A program made the translations under genes and the position numbers. The notes under the pieces were generated by a model, which ran no database searches, had not been told where the DNA came from, and worked only from the letters and a program-made list of their open reading frames with translations. From Bradyrhizobium tropiciagri (lineage in GTDB: Bacteria; Pseudomonadota; Alphaproteobacteria; Rhizobiales; Xanthobacteraceae), in the NCBI RefSeq assembly GCF_018130545.1, contig NZ_JAFCKF010000006.1:186001-250000 (forward strand): DNA of 64,000 bases, in the 5' to 3' direction. This document shows, piece by piece, positions 47,555-57,113 of the stretch (position 1 is its first letter; each line of letters begins with the position of its first letter).

Positions 47555-48886
47555 TCACGGTCTGTCGTGCTCCTCGGAAATGTCCTTGTTGGTGTAGTCG
47601 GGCATCAACGCGGTTGCGACAATGCTGACCACCGCGCAGAACAGAATGTAGAGCGCGATCACGTAGCCGGAACCGGTCGCGGCCAGCAGCGCCGTGGCGA
47701 TCAAAGGTGCCGGTCCGCCCGATATGACCGAGGAGAGCTGGTAGCCGATCGAGCAGCCGCTGTAGCGCAGCCGCGGCGTGAAGCATTCGGCGATCAGCGC
47801 CGCTTGCGGGCCATACATCAGGTCGTGCGGCACGAATGACAGCACGATGGCGATGAAGATCAGCGCGGGCGCAGCCGTGTTCAGCATGCCGAAATAGGCG
47901 AAGCCGAACAGCCCGGTCAGGACCGAGCCGATCAGATACATCCGCTTGCGCCCGATGCGATCCGACAAATGCCCGGCCAACGGGATGGTAACGAGCGAGA
48001 CGAGACCGGCACAGATCAGGCAGATCAGCAGGAAGTCGCGGTCTTGATGGATGACCTGGGTGCCGTAAGCGAACACGAAGGCGAGATAGATATAAGCCGG
48101 CGCCTGTTCGGCCATCCGCGCCAGTGCCGCGAGGATGATCGATCGCGGCTGCCTCCTGATCACCTCGATGACCGGAACGCGCGCGACGCGATTCTCGGCC
48201 ACGATCCGGCGGAACGTCGGCGTCTCCATGATGCCGAGTCGGATGTAGAGCCCGATCGCGATCATCACGAGGCTGAGCAGGAACGGAATGCGCCAACCCC
48301 AAACCAGGAACTGGTCGCCGGATATCCGGCTGAACACCAGCACCGCGATGTTTGCCAGCAGCAACCCGGCGGGGCCGCCGAGTTGCGGCCACGAGGTGAT
48401 GAAGCCGCGGTGCTGATTGGTTCGCGCCCACTCCATTGAGAGCAGCACCGAGCCGCCCCACTCACCGCCAACGCCCACACCCTGGAGGAAGCGAATGACG
48501 GTCAGGATGACGGCACCCCAGATACCGATCTGGTTATAGGTGGGGACGAGGCCGACCGCCGCGGTGGCAAGCCCGGTCAACAGCAGCGTGGCGATCAGCG
48601 TCGCCTTGCGGCCGATCCGATCGCCATAGTGGCCGAAGATCGCGGCGCCGATCGGCCGTGCGATGAAGCCGACCGTGTAGATGGCGAATGCCTCCAGCAC
48701 GCCAACCAGGGGATCGGACTTCGGAAAGAACAGCTTGCCGAAGACCAGACCGGTCACCGTGCTGTAGAGCAGAAAGTCGTACCATTCGATGGTCGTGCCG
48801 ACCGTGCTGGCGATCAACGCGCGACGCAATTGCGCCTGGTGCTCGGCTTCCGGCAGCGGGGCGATTGCAATGTCCAATGTCGTCAT
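47555..48886 (-). CDS. MFS transporter, metabolite:H+ symporter (MHS) group
   Basis: A 12-helix permease (443 residues) of the MHS type (ShiA/KgtP-like). Features: ALIASTVGTTIEWYDFLLYST, GHYGDRIGRKATLIATL (A-motif), VRFLQGVGVGGEWGGSVLL-type segment, and LSDRIGRKRMYLIGS in the second half. Substrates of the group are organic acids. The ATG at 48886 is preceded by GGGAGATG. It is the last gene of the minus-strand run beginning at the SDR, behind the acyl-CoA ligase, and may import the acid activated there. Confidence 0.9.
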   Translation of the reverse strand: MTTLDIAIAPLPEAEHQAQLRRALIASTVGTTIEWYDFLLYSTVTGLVFGKLFFPKSDPLVGVLEAFAIYTVGFIARPIGAAIFGHYGDRIGRKATLIATLLLTGLATAAVGLVPTYNQIGIWGAVILTVIRFLQGVGVGGEWGGSVLLSMEWARTNQHRGFITSWPQLGGPAGLLLANIAVLVFSRISGDQFLVWGWRIPFLLSLVMIAIGLYIRLGIMETPTFRRIVAENRVARVPVIEVIRRQPRSIILAALARMAEQAPAYIYLAFVFAYGTQVIHQDRDFLLICLICAGLVSLVTIPLAGHLSDRIGRKRMYLIGSVLTGLFGFAYFGMLNTAAPALIFIAIVLSFVPHDLMYGPQAALIAECFTPRLRYSGCSIGYQLSSVISGGPAPLIATALLAATGSGYVIALYILFCAVVSIVATALMPDYTNKDISEEHDRP

Positions 48887-49178
48887 TGTGCATCTCCCTG
48901 GCCGACATATTCGGCCTTCTGGAATGCGTTGCGTCACCGTCCACGGCGATGGACGATGCTATCGATGCCCGTTTGCTAGTTTGGTTGGGGCGGCGCCGCT
49001 CATGCGCGGGTCGTACCCATGCAGGGCCTCAGGAAGCCGGTCCCTGGATTGCGAGCGGCACAACCGATCGCCATCGCGGGAGTACGACATCCCTTATGAC
49101 ACGGTCTTGCAAGCCGAAATCTAGCCCTCCGGTCCGCCCGGTAAATTCGACCTTGGTCTGCCTCAACTCCCTGAAAGC

Positions 49179-50702
49179 TCAGGTCAGCCGCGCGCGGATG
49201 TCCGGCTTCAGCACCTTGCCGACCTTGGAGCGCGGCAGGTCGTCCCAGACCTCGATCTGCTTCGGGGTCTTGATGCTGCCGATCTGCTGCTTGACGAACG
49301 CTGCCAACGCCGTCGCATCGACGGTGTGGCCGGCGCGCGGCTGCACCACGGCAACGATGCGCTCGCCCCATTTGTCGTCGGGTAGACCTATGACCGCGCA
49401 ATCCTGCACCGCTGCGTGGGCGCGCAACGCATTCTCGACCTCGATCGAGTAAACGTTGAAACCGCCGGTGATGATCATGTCCTTGGCGCGGTCGACGATA
49501 TAGAGGTAGCCGTCGCTGTCGATGTAACCGATGTCGCCGGTGTGGTGCCAGCCATGCGCCGAGGCTTCGCGCGTGGCCTCCGGGTTCTTGTAATAGCCTT
49601 CCATCACCAGCGAACCGCGCACCACGATCTCGCCGCGCGATCCCGCCGGCAGCAGCTTGCCGTCGCCGTCCATGATGCCGGCCTGCACCAGCGGGCCGAT
49701 CCGCCCCGCGGACGCAAGACGCTCCATCGCGATGCTGCCGTCCGCATTGTAGTGATCGGCCGGCGCCATCATCGAGATCATCATCGGCGCCTCGGTCTGA
49801 CCGAACAGCTGCGCCATCGGCCCGATCCGTTTCAAGGCTTCCGCAAGCCGCGTCGCCGAGATCGGCGCCGCGCCGTACCAGAAGCATTGCAATGAGCTGC
49901 GATCGGCCGCGTCGAGCCCGGGATGATCGAGCAGCATGTAGATCACGGTCGGCGGCAGGAACGTGTGCGTGACGCGGTAGCGCTCGATCAGCGTCAGGAA
50001 CTCGCCGATGTCAGGGTGGTGCATGATCACGACGCGGCCGCCCAGCGTCATGATCGGAAAACACAGCACGCCGGCGGCGTGCGTCAGCGGTGCCAGCGCG
50101 AGATAGATCGGGCGACCCTTGAAGGGGTAGCCCATCAAGGTCAGCGCGGTCATCGCCTCGATGTTGCGGCCCGAGAGCATGACACCCTTGGGCTTGCCGG
50201 TGGTGCCGCCGGTGCCCGGGATCATCGCGAGATCGTCGATCGTGTCGCGCTGATAGAGATCGTCGGCGAGCCCAGAGAGCCAGCGGTCGAACGACGGCGC
50301 GAACGGCAGCTCGGCATCGAGACAGACCAGCGCGCGCAGTTTCGGCAGATCCTGCCTGACGGCCTCGACCATCGAGGCGAAGCTCGAATGAAACAGCAGC
50401 AGGTTGCAATCGAACTGATCGAGGATGAACTTGTTCTCGGCCGCCTCGTTGCGCGGATTGATCGGACACCATACCGCGGCGGCGCGCGAGATCCCGAACA
50501 CGCAGGCAAACGCGAGCGGATCGTTGCCGGAGAGGATCGCGACCTTGTCGCCGGGCGCGATGCCCGATCGCTCGAGCCCGCGCGCGATCCGGTAGCTCAG
50601 CTTTTGCACGTCGCCATAGCTGAGGTCGCGTCCGTCCATGGTGAGGCACGGCGCGTCGGCACCGAGCGAGGCACCCTTGTCGAGATAATCGATGAAGCGC
50701 AT
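49179..50702 (-). CDS. Acyl-CoA synthetase (AMP-forming ligase)
   Basis: An ANL-superfamily ligase of 507 residues that activates a carboxylic acid with ATP and CoA. P-loop IPGTGGTTGKPKGVMLSG, YGAAPISATRLAEAL, LFGQTEAPMM, the hinge GWHHTGDIGYIDSDGYLYIVDR and the catalytic Lys in DLPRSKVGKVLK. Start MRFIDYLDKG at 50702; the ORF upstream runs into a repeat. Substrate not predictable. The 292-nt gap on its 3' side before the MFS gene holds no gene. Confidence 0.92.
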   Translation of the reverse strand: MRFIDYLDKGASLGADAPCLTMDGRDLSYGDVQKLSYRIARGLERSGIAPGDKVAILSGNDPLAFACVFGISRAAAVWCPINPRNEAAENKFILDQFDCNLLLFHSSFASMVEAVRQDLPKLRALVCLDAELPFAPSFDRWLSGLADDLYQRDTIDDLAMIPGTGGTTGKPKGVMLSGRNIEAMTALTLMGYPFKGRPIYLALAPLTHAAGVLCFPIMTLGGRVVIMHHPDIGEFLTLIERYRVTHTFLPPTVIYMLLDHPGLDAADRSSLQCFWYGAAPISATRLAEALKRIGPMAQLFGQTEAPMMISMMAPADHYNADGSIAMERLASAGRIGPLVQAGIMDGDGKLLPAGSRGEIVVRGSLVMEGYYKNPEATREASAHGWHHTGDIGYIDSDGYLYIVDRAKDMIITGGFNVYSIEVENALRAHAAVQDCAVIGLPDDKWGERIVAVVQPRAGHTVDATALAAFVKQQIGSIKTPKQIEVWDDLPRSKVGKVLKPDIRARLT

Positions 50703-50755
50703 GGCGGGTCTCGCGAGAGGGGGCGGGTGACGCGCGACTGCGTCACCCGCGGGTA

Positions 50756-50805
50756 GAGCGTTTTCGAGCAAATTGGATGCGGGCCCGTTTGACGAAAACG
50801 CTTCA
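50756..50805. repeat. Palindromic 'GCGTTTTCGAGC' repeat element, copy 2
   Basis: Starts GAGCGTTTTCGAGCAAATTG and ends GACGAAAACGCTTCA; AGCGTTTTCG pairs with CGAAAACGCT. Similar to the element at 5548-5601. It lies in the 144-nt gap between the saccharopine-dehydrogenase-like gene and the ligase gene. Confidence 0.75.
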
Positions 50806-50846
50806 GGGAACGGAGTGTCGAGCCCCGACCCGATCGGGGCTCGAGC

Positions 50847-51977
50847 TCAATCGTGCACGGTCAGGACCGGCTTGCCGACCAGGCCGAAGCTGCGCAATTG
50901 ACCGAGCAGCTCGTGATGGCCGAACGCCTGGCAACCGGAAGCGAAGCCGACGCGCTTGGGCGGCTGCTGCAGCAGATACGCTGCGGCAAAAGCCTGCATC
51001 AAGCCGGTCTGCTTGTAGTTGCTGTTGCCGTAGATGACGCAGTGCGCGCGCCCGAGCGGGCCGGAGGCATACACCGAATCCATCGACTTGTTGACGCGCG
51101 GGTTCTCGCGCGGCGGCATGGTGTTCATCACGCCGGCAGCGGTCTGTGCCAAGGCGGCGTAGCGTTCGTCGGGCTTCATGTCCTTGGTCGCCTCCAGCGC
51201 GGCAGCGACGATCTGCGGCACGCCCAGCATCAGCGCGCGGTTGAACACGCCGCCGAGCACCTTGACGTTGGCGACGCGCGGATCGCGCTTGAACCACACC
51301 GGGTGCGAGGTGCCGCCCCAGGGCAGCGCCAGCGCCAGCTCGTGCTGGCCGGGGATCGCGAGGTTGTAGAGTCCTGCATCGGGCTGATGCTCGACGTACT
51401 TGTTCTGCTCGAGATAGTAGGCCTTGGCCATCGCAGCGTTGACCAGGATGGTCTGCGTCGAGGCGATAGTCGGGCTGCCGCCCCAGAACACGGCGATATC
51501 CAGGGTGTCGAGGCCGGGCGTTTCCAAGCACAGCTGCGCGGCGATCTCACCGGTGGTGTACATCTGTGCGATGCCCGGCGCGAGCAGCAGGCCGGCATTG
51601 GCGAACTTGGTGCCGAACTCCTGTTCGAGCGTGATCAGCCAGTCCTGCTCGCCGGTCGTGTCGGTGTAGTGGCACTTGGCCGCGAGGCAGGCCTGCACCA
51701 CCTCGACTCCGAACTTGGCGAACGGGCCGACGGTGTTGAGCACCACCGAGGCGCCCTTGAACAATTCGGTCAGCGCGGCCGTGGTGTGCGGCACCGTCAC
51801 CACCTCATAATCGGCAGTCTCGATGCCGGCCACGTTCGACTTCATCGCGGCGTTGAGCTTGTCGGCGCTGCGGCCGGCGGCGATGAAGGGGATGTTGTAC
51901 TCGCGCAGATATTCGCAGACCAGCCGGCCGGTGTAGCCGGACGCGCCATAGACGATGACGGGCTTCTTCTCGCTCAT
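50847..51977 (-). CDS. Saccharopine dehydrogenase-like NAD(P)-binding protein
   Basis: A 376-residue Rossmann-fold protein: KKPVIVYGASGYTGRLVCEYL at the N terminus, FIAAGRSADKLNAAM, ASVVLNTVGPFAKFGVEVVQAC and CHYTDTTGEQDWL, the pattern of saccharopine dehydrogenase/trans-acting enoyl reductase relatives. No lysine-pathway genes are near; it is between an SDR and an acyl-CoA ligase, so it may reduce an acyl-type intermediate. Starts 36 nt after the SDR stop, likely same operon. Confidence 0.82.
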   Translation of the reverse strand: MSEKKPVIVYGASGYTGRLVCEYLREYNIPFIAAGRSADKLNAAMKSNVAGIETADYEVVTVPHTTAALTELFKGASVVLNTVGPFAKFGVEVVQACLAAKCHYTDTTGEQDWLITLEQEFGTKFANAGLLLAPGIAQMYTTGEIAAQLCLETPGLDTLDIAVFWGGSPTIASTQTILVNAAMAKAYYLEQNKYVEHQPDAGLYNLAIPGQHELALALPWGGTSHPVWFKRDPRVANVKVLGGVFNRALMLGVPQIVAAALEATKDMKPDERYAALAQTAAGVMNTMPPRENPRVNKSMDSVYASGPLGRAHCVIYGNSNYKQTGLMQAFAAAYLLQQPPKRVGFASGCQAFGHHELLGQLRSFGLVGKPVLTVHD

Positions 51978-52013
51978 TGCGTTCCTCCGAAATGCTTGTT
52001 GTCGGCGTTGTTG

Positions 52014-52817
52014 CTACATGCCCATGCCGCCATCGACCGGCAGGCCGATGCCGGTGATGAAGCGGGCATCGTTCGAGCACAGGAACACCGCGGCGTCGGC
52101 GATGTCGGTGACCTCCGCGAGCTTGCCGAGCGGCGTCTGCTCCACCACCGAACCGACCGCGGCATTGACGTCGGGCGCGAGGCCAATCTTCACGATGTCA
52201 TTGGCGAGCTGCAGGCCCATGTCGGTCGGAATCAGGCCGGGATAGATGCAGTTGACGCGCACGCCATAGCCGAGCTTGCCGGCTTCCATCGCGCCGACAC
52301 GGGTCATGCGGTCGACCGCGGATTTGGTGCCGGAATAGACGGCTATGCTCGGGAAGGCGATCGTCGCAGCAACCGAGGCGATGTTGACCACAGCACCACC
52401 CTTGCCTGCGGCGCCGCCGGGACGCATCGCGCGGAAGGCGTGCTTCATGCCGAGCACGGTGCCGACGATGTTGACGTCGCACATCCGCCGCGCGTCCTCG
52501 GCCTTGATGTCGGCGACCAGCGAGGTGATCTCGATGCCGGCATTGTTGATCAGGATGTCGAAGCCGCCGAGGGTTTCAACGGTCGCGGCGGCGGCGCGCT
52601 CCCATTGCGCATCGTCGGTGACGTCGAGTTTGGCAAAGCCGGTCTTCACACCGGCCTTGGCGATCTCGGCGGCGGTGGCCTTGCCGGCATCGTCGAGAAT
52701 ATCGCCGATCATGACCGCGGCGCCGGAGCGCGCCAGTGCCTGCGCGATCGCCGCGCCAATCCCCCGGGCGCCGCCGGTGACCAGGGCTTTCCTGCCTTCA
52801 AGGCTCTTCCCACTCAT
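52014..52817 (-). CDS. SDR-family NAD(P)-dependent oxidoreductase
   Basis: A classical short-chain dehydrogenase (267 residues). KALVTGGARGIGAAIAQALA binds the cofactor, FDILINNAGIEI, the Ser of NIASVAATIAFPSI, and the catalytic Tyr-Lys in AVYSGTKSAVDRMTR; ends ITGIGLPVDGGMGM. GGGAGGA lies before the ATG at 52817, deciding that start. First gene of the cluster, facing the TetR gene across 335 nt. Confidence 0.93.
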   Translation of the reverse strand: MSGKSLEGRKALVTGGARGIGAAIAQALARSGAAVMIGDILDDAGKATAAEIAKAGVKTGFAKLDVTDDAQWERAAAATVETLGGFDILINNAGIEITSLVADIKAEDARRMCDVNIVGTVLGMKHAFRAMRPGGAAGKGGAVVNIASVAATIAFPSIAVYSGTKSAVDRMTRVGAMEAGKLGYGVRVNCIYPGLIPTDMGLQLANDIVKIGLAPDVNAAVGSVVEQTPLGKLAEVTDIADAAVFLCSNDARFITGIGLPVDGGMGM

Positions 52818-53033
52818 GACGTAGTCCTCCCTTTGCTTGCTGATTGATGGTGCTGCGGACTGGAGGCAGCGCGGCCCGGGGCGCTTTGCGCATTTGGAGC
52901 GCATTGGTGGTCGCGGCCGGCGTCGGCGGGGCGCAGCATGAGCGCGCCCGGCGGTGCATTTCCTCCTGTTTTATCGATAGGTCAGCCGTCTTGACGGTTG
53001 TCCAAATTATTGAGCCAACCCTCGTCCAGGAAC

Positions 53034-53069
53034 TTGACACTTGTCAAGCCTGAATTTGACAAGTGTCAA
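53034..53069. promoter_or_regulatory. Nested palindromic operator beside the TetR gene
   Basis: TTGACACTTGTCAA (53034-53047) and TTGACAAGTGTCAA (53056-53069) are exact reverse complements with an 8-nt spacer, and each is itself a TTGACA-N2-TGTCAA dyad. A looser third copy, TTGACGGTTGTCCAA, starts at 52991. They lie 84-119 nt before the TetR start in the gap to the SDR gene. Confidence 0.82.
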
Positions 53070-53152
53070 AGAGGATGCTGTGAAGGGATGGAGCACGCCG
53101 CGGTCGCCGCGGTATAAGTTGCTGAAGGGAAGAAGCAGAGGATAGGCACCGG

Positions 53153-53791
53153 ATGGCGCGGCAAGCGACAGGAGCGGCCCAGCGTGTCGCCGTAGCGGCC
53201 GAGACGCTGCGCGACGAGAAGTTCAACGCACGGCGCATCGAGCTTGCGGAGGCCGCGCTTGAGACGCTTGGCGAACTCGGCTTCGCGCGCACCAGCCTGC
53301 GCGAGATCGCGCAGAACTCCGCCTTCACGCACGGCGTGTTTCACTACTACTTCAGCGACAAGCTCGATCTGATCTGCTGCTGCGTGCGTCACTACAAGGC
53401 GAAATGCGTGACGCGCTATGACGAGGTGGTGACGACGGCACGAAGCCGCGACGAATTGACCGAAGGCTTCCTCGCCAAGCTCGCGGCCACGCTCGAGACC
53501 GAAGCGCGCATGCACCGGCTCTGGTACGATCTGCGCTCGCAGGCGATGTTCGAGCCGGCGTTTCGCAAGGACGTGCTCGAGATCGACAAGAGCCTGGAAG
53601 CGATGATCTGGCGCATCGCCACGCGCTACGCCGAACTCGGCAACAAGCGGCCGGCATCGTCACCGGCGGCGCTCTACGCGTTGTTCGACGGCCTGTTCCA
53701 GAGCGCGCTGCTCAGGTATCTCGCAGATGACAAGAAAGCCGTTCCGGACCTGCTCGACGAGGTTCGTCGTTTGCTGCCGACGATCTGCTGA
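53153..53791 (+). CDS. TetR-family transcriptional regulator
   Basis: A 212-residue repressor with a canonical N-terminal helix-turn-helix: RRIELAEAALETLGELGFARTSLREIAQNSAFTHGVFHYYFSDKLDLI. The C-terminal ligand domain has three vicinal cysteines (ICCCVRHYKAKC). Predicted to bind the palindromes upstream, and to control itself and the divergent SDR operon; the ligand would be an acid or its CoA ester, by inference from the operon. Confidence 0.9.
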   Translation: MARQATGAAQRVAVAAETLRDEKFNARRIELAEAALETLGELGFARTSLREIAQNSAFTHGVFHYYFSDKLDLICCCVRHYKAKCVTRYDEVVTTARSRDELTEGFLAKLAATLETEARMHRLWYDLRSQAMFEPAFRKDVLEIDKSLEAMIWRIATRYAELGNKRPASSPAALYALFDGLFQSALLRYLADDKKAVPDLLDEVRRLLPTIC

Positions 53792-53892
53792 AGCGTTCGA
53801 CGGCATCGACAGCGCGTTGGCGTGCGCCATCGCGTGACGAGCAGGCTATATCTTGATGACAGTTGCGCGAACGATTTCGCTGACGCCGATGA

Positions 53893-54354
53893 TTACGCCG
53901 CGCTCGCCGGCGGCAGCGCGAGCACCGAGTAGATCGCTTGAGCGTCGCGCGAGGCGCGCAGCTTCTTGGCGACGTCCTGGTCACGCAGCAGGCGGGCAAT
54001 GCGCGCCAGCGCCTTGAGGTGGTCGGCGCCGGCGCCTTCGGGCGCCAGCAGCAGGAAGATCAGATCGACCGGCTGGCCGTCCATCGCTTCGAAATCGATC
54101 GGGCGCTCGAGGCGGGCGAAGAAGCCGAACAGCTTCTCGAGCTTCGGCAGCTTGCCGTGCGGAATGGCAACGCCATAGCCGACCGCGGTGGTGCCGAGCT
54201 TCTCGCGCTGCAGCAGCACTTCAAAAACGGCGCGCTCGTTCTGCCCGGTCAACGCCGATGCGCGCGCGGCGAGTTCCTGCAGCGCCTGCTTCTTGCTGAT
54301 GACTTTCAAAGCCGGCAGTATCGCCTCGGGTGCGACCAAATCGGTAATCGGCAT
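53893..54354 (-). CDS. ptsN: PTS IIA-like nitrogen-regulatory protein
   Basis: EIIA(Ntr), 153 residues, the terminal phospho-acceptor of the nitrogen phosphotransferase system. His66 in VGYGVAIPHGKLPKLEKLFG is the phosphorylation site; DLIFLLLAPEGAGADHLKALARIARLL is the second conserved block. Downstream of hpf and rpoN, the conserved rpoN-hpf-ptsN order in Proteobacteria. Convergent with tetR. Confidence 0.95.
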   Translation of the reverse strand: MPITDLVAPEAILPALKVISKKQALQELAARASALTGQNERAVFEVLLQREKLGTTAVGYGVAIPHGKLPKLEKLFGFFARLERPIDFEAMDGQPVDLIFLLLAPEGAGADHLKALARIARLLRDQDVAKKLRASRDAQAIYSVLALPPASAA

Positions 54355-54585
54355 TGGGACGTTCCGAGGTGAATGACCGTCAGGTTGCGAAATGAGCTTT
54401 ACAGCGGCGGCGTCAAGAAGTTGAGGTGGGATGCGGGCTTAGCCCGGGTCCAGCTGGCAGGGCTTCTACTCCAACGTATCGGCGGTGCCAACACCTGCGA
54501 ACCCTGTTCCGCCCCCCTTATTCCCGGAGGCGGCGGACCATAAGCAGGGCTGGCTTCTAACGTCAATGCCATCGGACAACTATCC

Positions 54586-55185
54586 TCAGGGGCTCACCGC
54601 GGGCGGATCGACCCAGCCGACATTGCCGTCCGTGCGGCGGTATATGATGTTCAACCGGCCACTGCCGCCATGCTGGAACACCAGGCAGGAGGCGCCGGAC
54701 AGATCGAGCTCCATCACGGCTTCGCTGACCGACAGCCGCTTCAGCGCGGTGGTTGCCTCGGCAATGATCACGGGGCTGTATTCGGTGACCTCGTCCTCGT
54801 TCTCGGGCGCCTCGATCACGTAGCTCGGCGCGTCGAGCCCTGCGCCGTTCAATTCGGCAAGTGCTGCGGTCGCAGCGTAAGTCTTGCGGGCGGAGCGGTC
54901 CTTGAGCCGGCTCTTGTAGCGGCGCAGGCGCTTCTCGATCATCAGGAGCGCAGCATCGGCGCTGGCATAGGCGTCGGCGGCGTTGGATTCGGCTTCCAGC
55001 GTGATGCCGGAATCCAGATGCAGCGCGCAGTCGGTTCGGAAGCCGAAGCCATCCTTGCTCAGCGTGATGTGACCGGAATAGTTGCCATCAAAATACTTTC
55101 GCAGGACCTCGTCGGTGCGGTCGCTGACGCGCGCCCGAAGCGCCTCGCCGATGCTGATGCTCTTTCCCGAGATACGAAGGGTCAT
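54586..55185 (-). CDS. hpf: Ribosome hibernation-promoting factor, long form
   Basis: A long HPF (199 residues) that binds the decoding centre and dimerises ribosomes in stationary phase. The N-terminal YfiA domain begins LRISGKSISIGEALRARVSDR and includes AYASADAALLMIEKRLRRYKSR; the C-terminal domain is LSVSEAVMELDLSGASCLVFQHGGSGRLNIIYRRTDG. The ATG at 55185 with GAGG 7 nt before is preferred to the TTG at 55197. Confidence 0.95.
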   Translation of the reverse strand: MTLRISGKSISIGEALRARVSDRTDEVLRKYFDGNYSGHITLSKDGFGFRTDCALHLDSGITLEAESNAADAYASADAALLMIEKRLRRYKSRLKDRSARKTYAATAALAELNGAGLDAPSYVIEAPENEDEVTEYSPVIIAEATTALKRLSVSEAVMELDLSGASCLVFQHGGSGRLNIIYRRTDGNVGWVDPPAVSP

Positions 55186-55367
55186 TTGATGCCTCAATTG
55201 CTGGATGCCTCGATCACTCTTGCAGGAGCATGATGTTTGCTGGGCTTCCGGTCACCTCCCTGTCTGGACGACGCTTTACCTGGAGATTGAGACTATTCCG
55301 ATTTGGCGCGAACGCAACGAGCGCATGGCCCGCTCCGTACTCCGACGGGGGATGCTCAAGAAGTAAC

Positions 55368-57023
55368 CTAAACGGGGGCTGTATCGCGCGAGCGGTCGGG
55401 CGAGGAGGCAGGAGCCGAGAGGGCATTACCGAGCATGCTCTGTTTGTCACGGCGGCGCTGCACCGAGGATGGTATCCGCATCGCCTCGCGATATTTCGCG
55501 ACGGTGCGGCGGGCAATATCAATGCCCGAGGCGCGCAAACGTTCCACGATCGTGTCGTCGGACAGGATCGCCGACGGCGCCTCGCCGTCGATCAACTGCT
55601 TGATGTGGTGACGCACCGCTTCGGCCGAATGCGCCTCGCCGCCGTCGGCGGACGCGATCGACGCGGTGAAAAAATACTTCAATTCAAAACTGCCGCGATT
55701 GGTCGCCATGTATTTGTTGGCGGTGACGCGCGACACCGTCGATTCATGCATCTGGATCGCGTCCGCGACCGCTTTCAGATTGAGCGGCCGCAAATGCGCG
55801 ACGCCATAGGTGAAGAAGCCGTCCTGCTGGCGCACGATTTCGGTCGCGACCTTCAGGATGGTGCGGGCGCGCTGATCGAGCGCGCGCACCAGCCAGGTCG
55901 CGTTCTGCAGGCAGTCGGTGAAGTAGGATTTATCACCGTCCTTGCGGATCGTCTTCGACAGCTCAGAGTAATAGGTCTGGTTGACCAGCACGCGCGGCAG
56001 AGTGTCGCTGTTGAGTTCGACATGCCAGCCACCGTCGGGACCCGGACGCACATAGACGTCGGGCACCATGGTCTGTGTCCGCGAGGTGCCGAACTTCAGC
56101 CCGGGTTTCGGATCGAGCCGGCGGATCTCCGCGATCATATCGGTGATGTCTTCGTCGTCGACCCCGCAGAGCTTTCGCAGGGCCGCGATGTCGCGCTTGG
56201 CGAGCAGGTCGAGATGCTCGACCAGCGCCTGCATTGCCGGATCGTAGCGATCGAGCTCGCGCAGCTGGATCGCCAGGCACTCGCTCAAATTACGCGCGCA
56301 CACGCCCGGCGGATCGAATTTCTGCAGCACCGCGACGACCTCGTCGACCGCCTGCTGCGATGCACCGAGCCGTTCGGCGGCCTGGCCGAGATCGGCCGGC
56401 AGATAGCCGGCGTCATCGACCAGGTCGATCAGGTACTGCCCGATCATGCGCTGCGCCGGCGCCGAGAACGCCACCGCGAGCTGTTCGGCGAGGTGATCGG
56501 TGAGCGTCAGCTCGGCGGCCACGAAGGCTTCGAGATTGTACTCGTCGTCGCTGGAGGCGCCACCGCCCCATTCGGTATAGACCGACGGGGGCGCATCCTG
56601 CGCGGCGCGCGCGGCGGCTTCCGCTGGCTCCTCGGAGAATACGTTGTCGAGACCGGTATCGAGCGTCTGCTCGATCTCGGCGCGGGTGCCGAGGTCGCGG
56701 TTCAGCCACTCCTCCTGGCCGGGTTCGAAGGCGGCCTCGCCGCCCGAACCTGCGGCCATGTCGGACGAGTCGCCCTCATCCCCGTAGCTGCTGGAACCGT
56801 CGGAATCGCCGTAGTCCGCCCGCTCCATGGTCGGCTCGCCGGCCACAGGGGGCTCCGGCCCGTCGGCCGCCCGCTCGAGCAGCGGATTGCGCTCCAGCTC
56901 TTCCTCGACAAAGGTCGACAGATCCAGGTTCGACAGTTGCAGCAGCTTGATCGCCTGCATCAGCTGCGGCGTCATCACCAGCGACTGCGACTGGCGGAAC
57001 TCTAGTCTTTGCGTCAGTGCCAT
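55368..57023 (-). CDS. rpoN: RNA polymerase sigma-54 factor
   Basis: Sigma-54 (551 residues) for nitrogen and related promoters. Region I is Gln/Leu-rich (LTQRLEFRQSQSLVMTPQLMQAIKLLQLS), then an acidic linker, the core-binding region and HTH (PLNLKAVADAIQMHESTVSRV), and the RpoN box ARRTVAKYRE at 504-513. In B. diazoefficiens there are two rpoN copies; which one this matches cannot be decided here. Sits between lptB and hpf. Confidence 0.97.
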   Translation of the reverse strand: MALTQRLEFRQSQSLVMTPQLMQAIKLLQLSNLDLSTFVEEELERNPLLERAADGPEPPVAGEPTMERADYGDSDGSSSYGDEGDSSDMAAGSGGEAAFEPGQEEWLNRDLGTRAEIEQTLDTGLDNVFSEEPAEAAARAAQDAPPSVYTEWGGGASSDDEYNLEAFVAAELTLTDHLAEQLAVAFSAPAQRMIGQYLIDLVDDAGYLPADLGQAAERLGASQQAVDEVVAVLQKFDPPGVCARNLSECLAIQLRELDRYDPAMQALVEHLDLLAKRDIAALRKLCGVDDEDITDMIAEIRRLDPKPGLKFGTSRTQTMVPDVYVRPGPDGGWHVELNSDTLPRVLVNQTYYSELSKTIRKDGDKSYFTDCLQNATWLVRALDQRARTILKVATEIVRQQDGFFTYGVAHLRPLNLKAVADAIQMHESTVSRVTANKYMATNRGSFELKYFFTASIASADGGEAHSAEAVRHHIKQLIDGEAPSAILSDDTIVERLRASGIDIARRTVAKYREAMRIPSSVQRRRDKQSMLGNALSAPASSPDRSRDTAPV

Positions 57024-57113
57024 GGAGGCAAGATCGACCCTGAAAGTTGGCTCGATTCTTGCTTATCTTAGTCCGTGAAGCTTGTACACGGCTTGACTGA
57101 TGCAATTTTTGGG

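Noticed and set aside
55186-55300. Sigma-54 promoter before hpf
   Set aside because: Only partial -24-like strings (TTGGCGCG) were found without a matching TTGC at the right distance and on the wrong strand.
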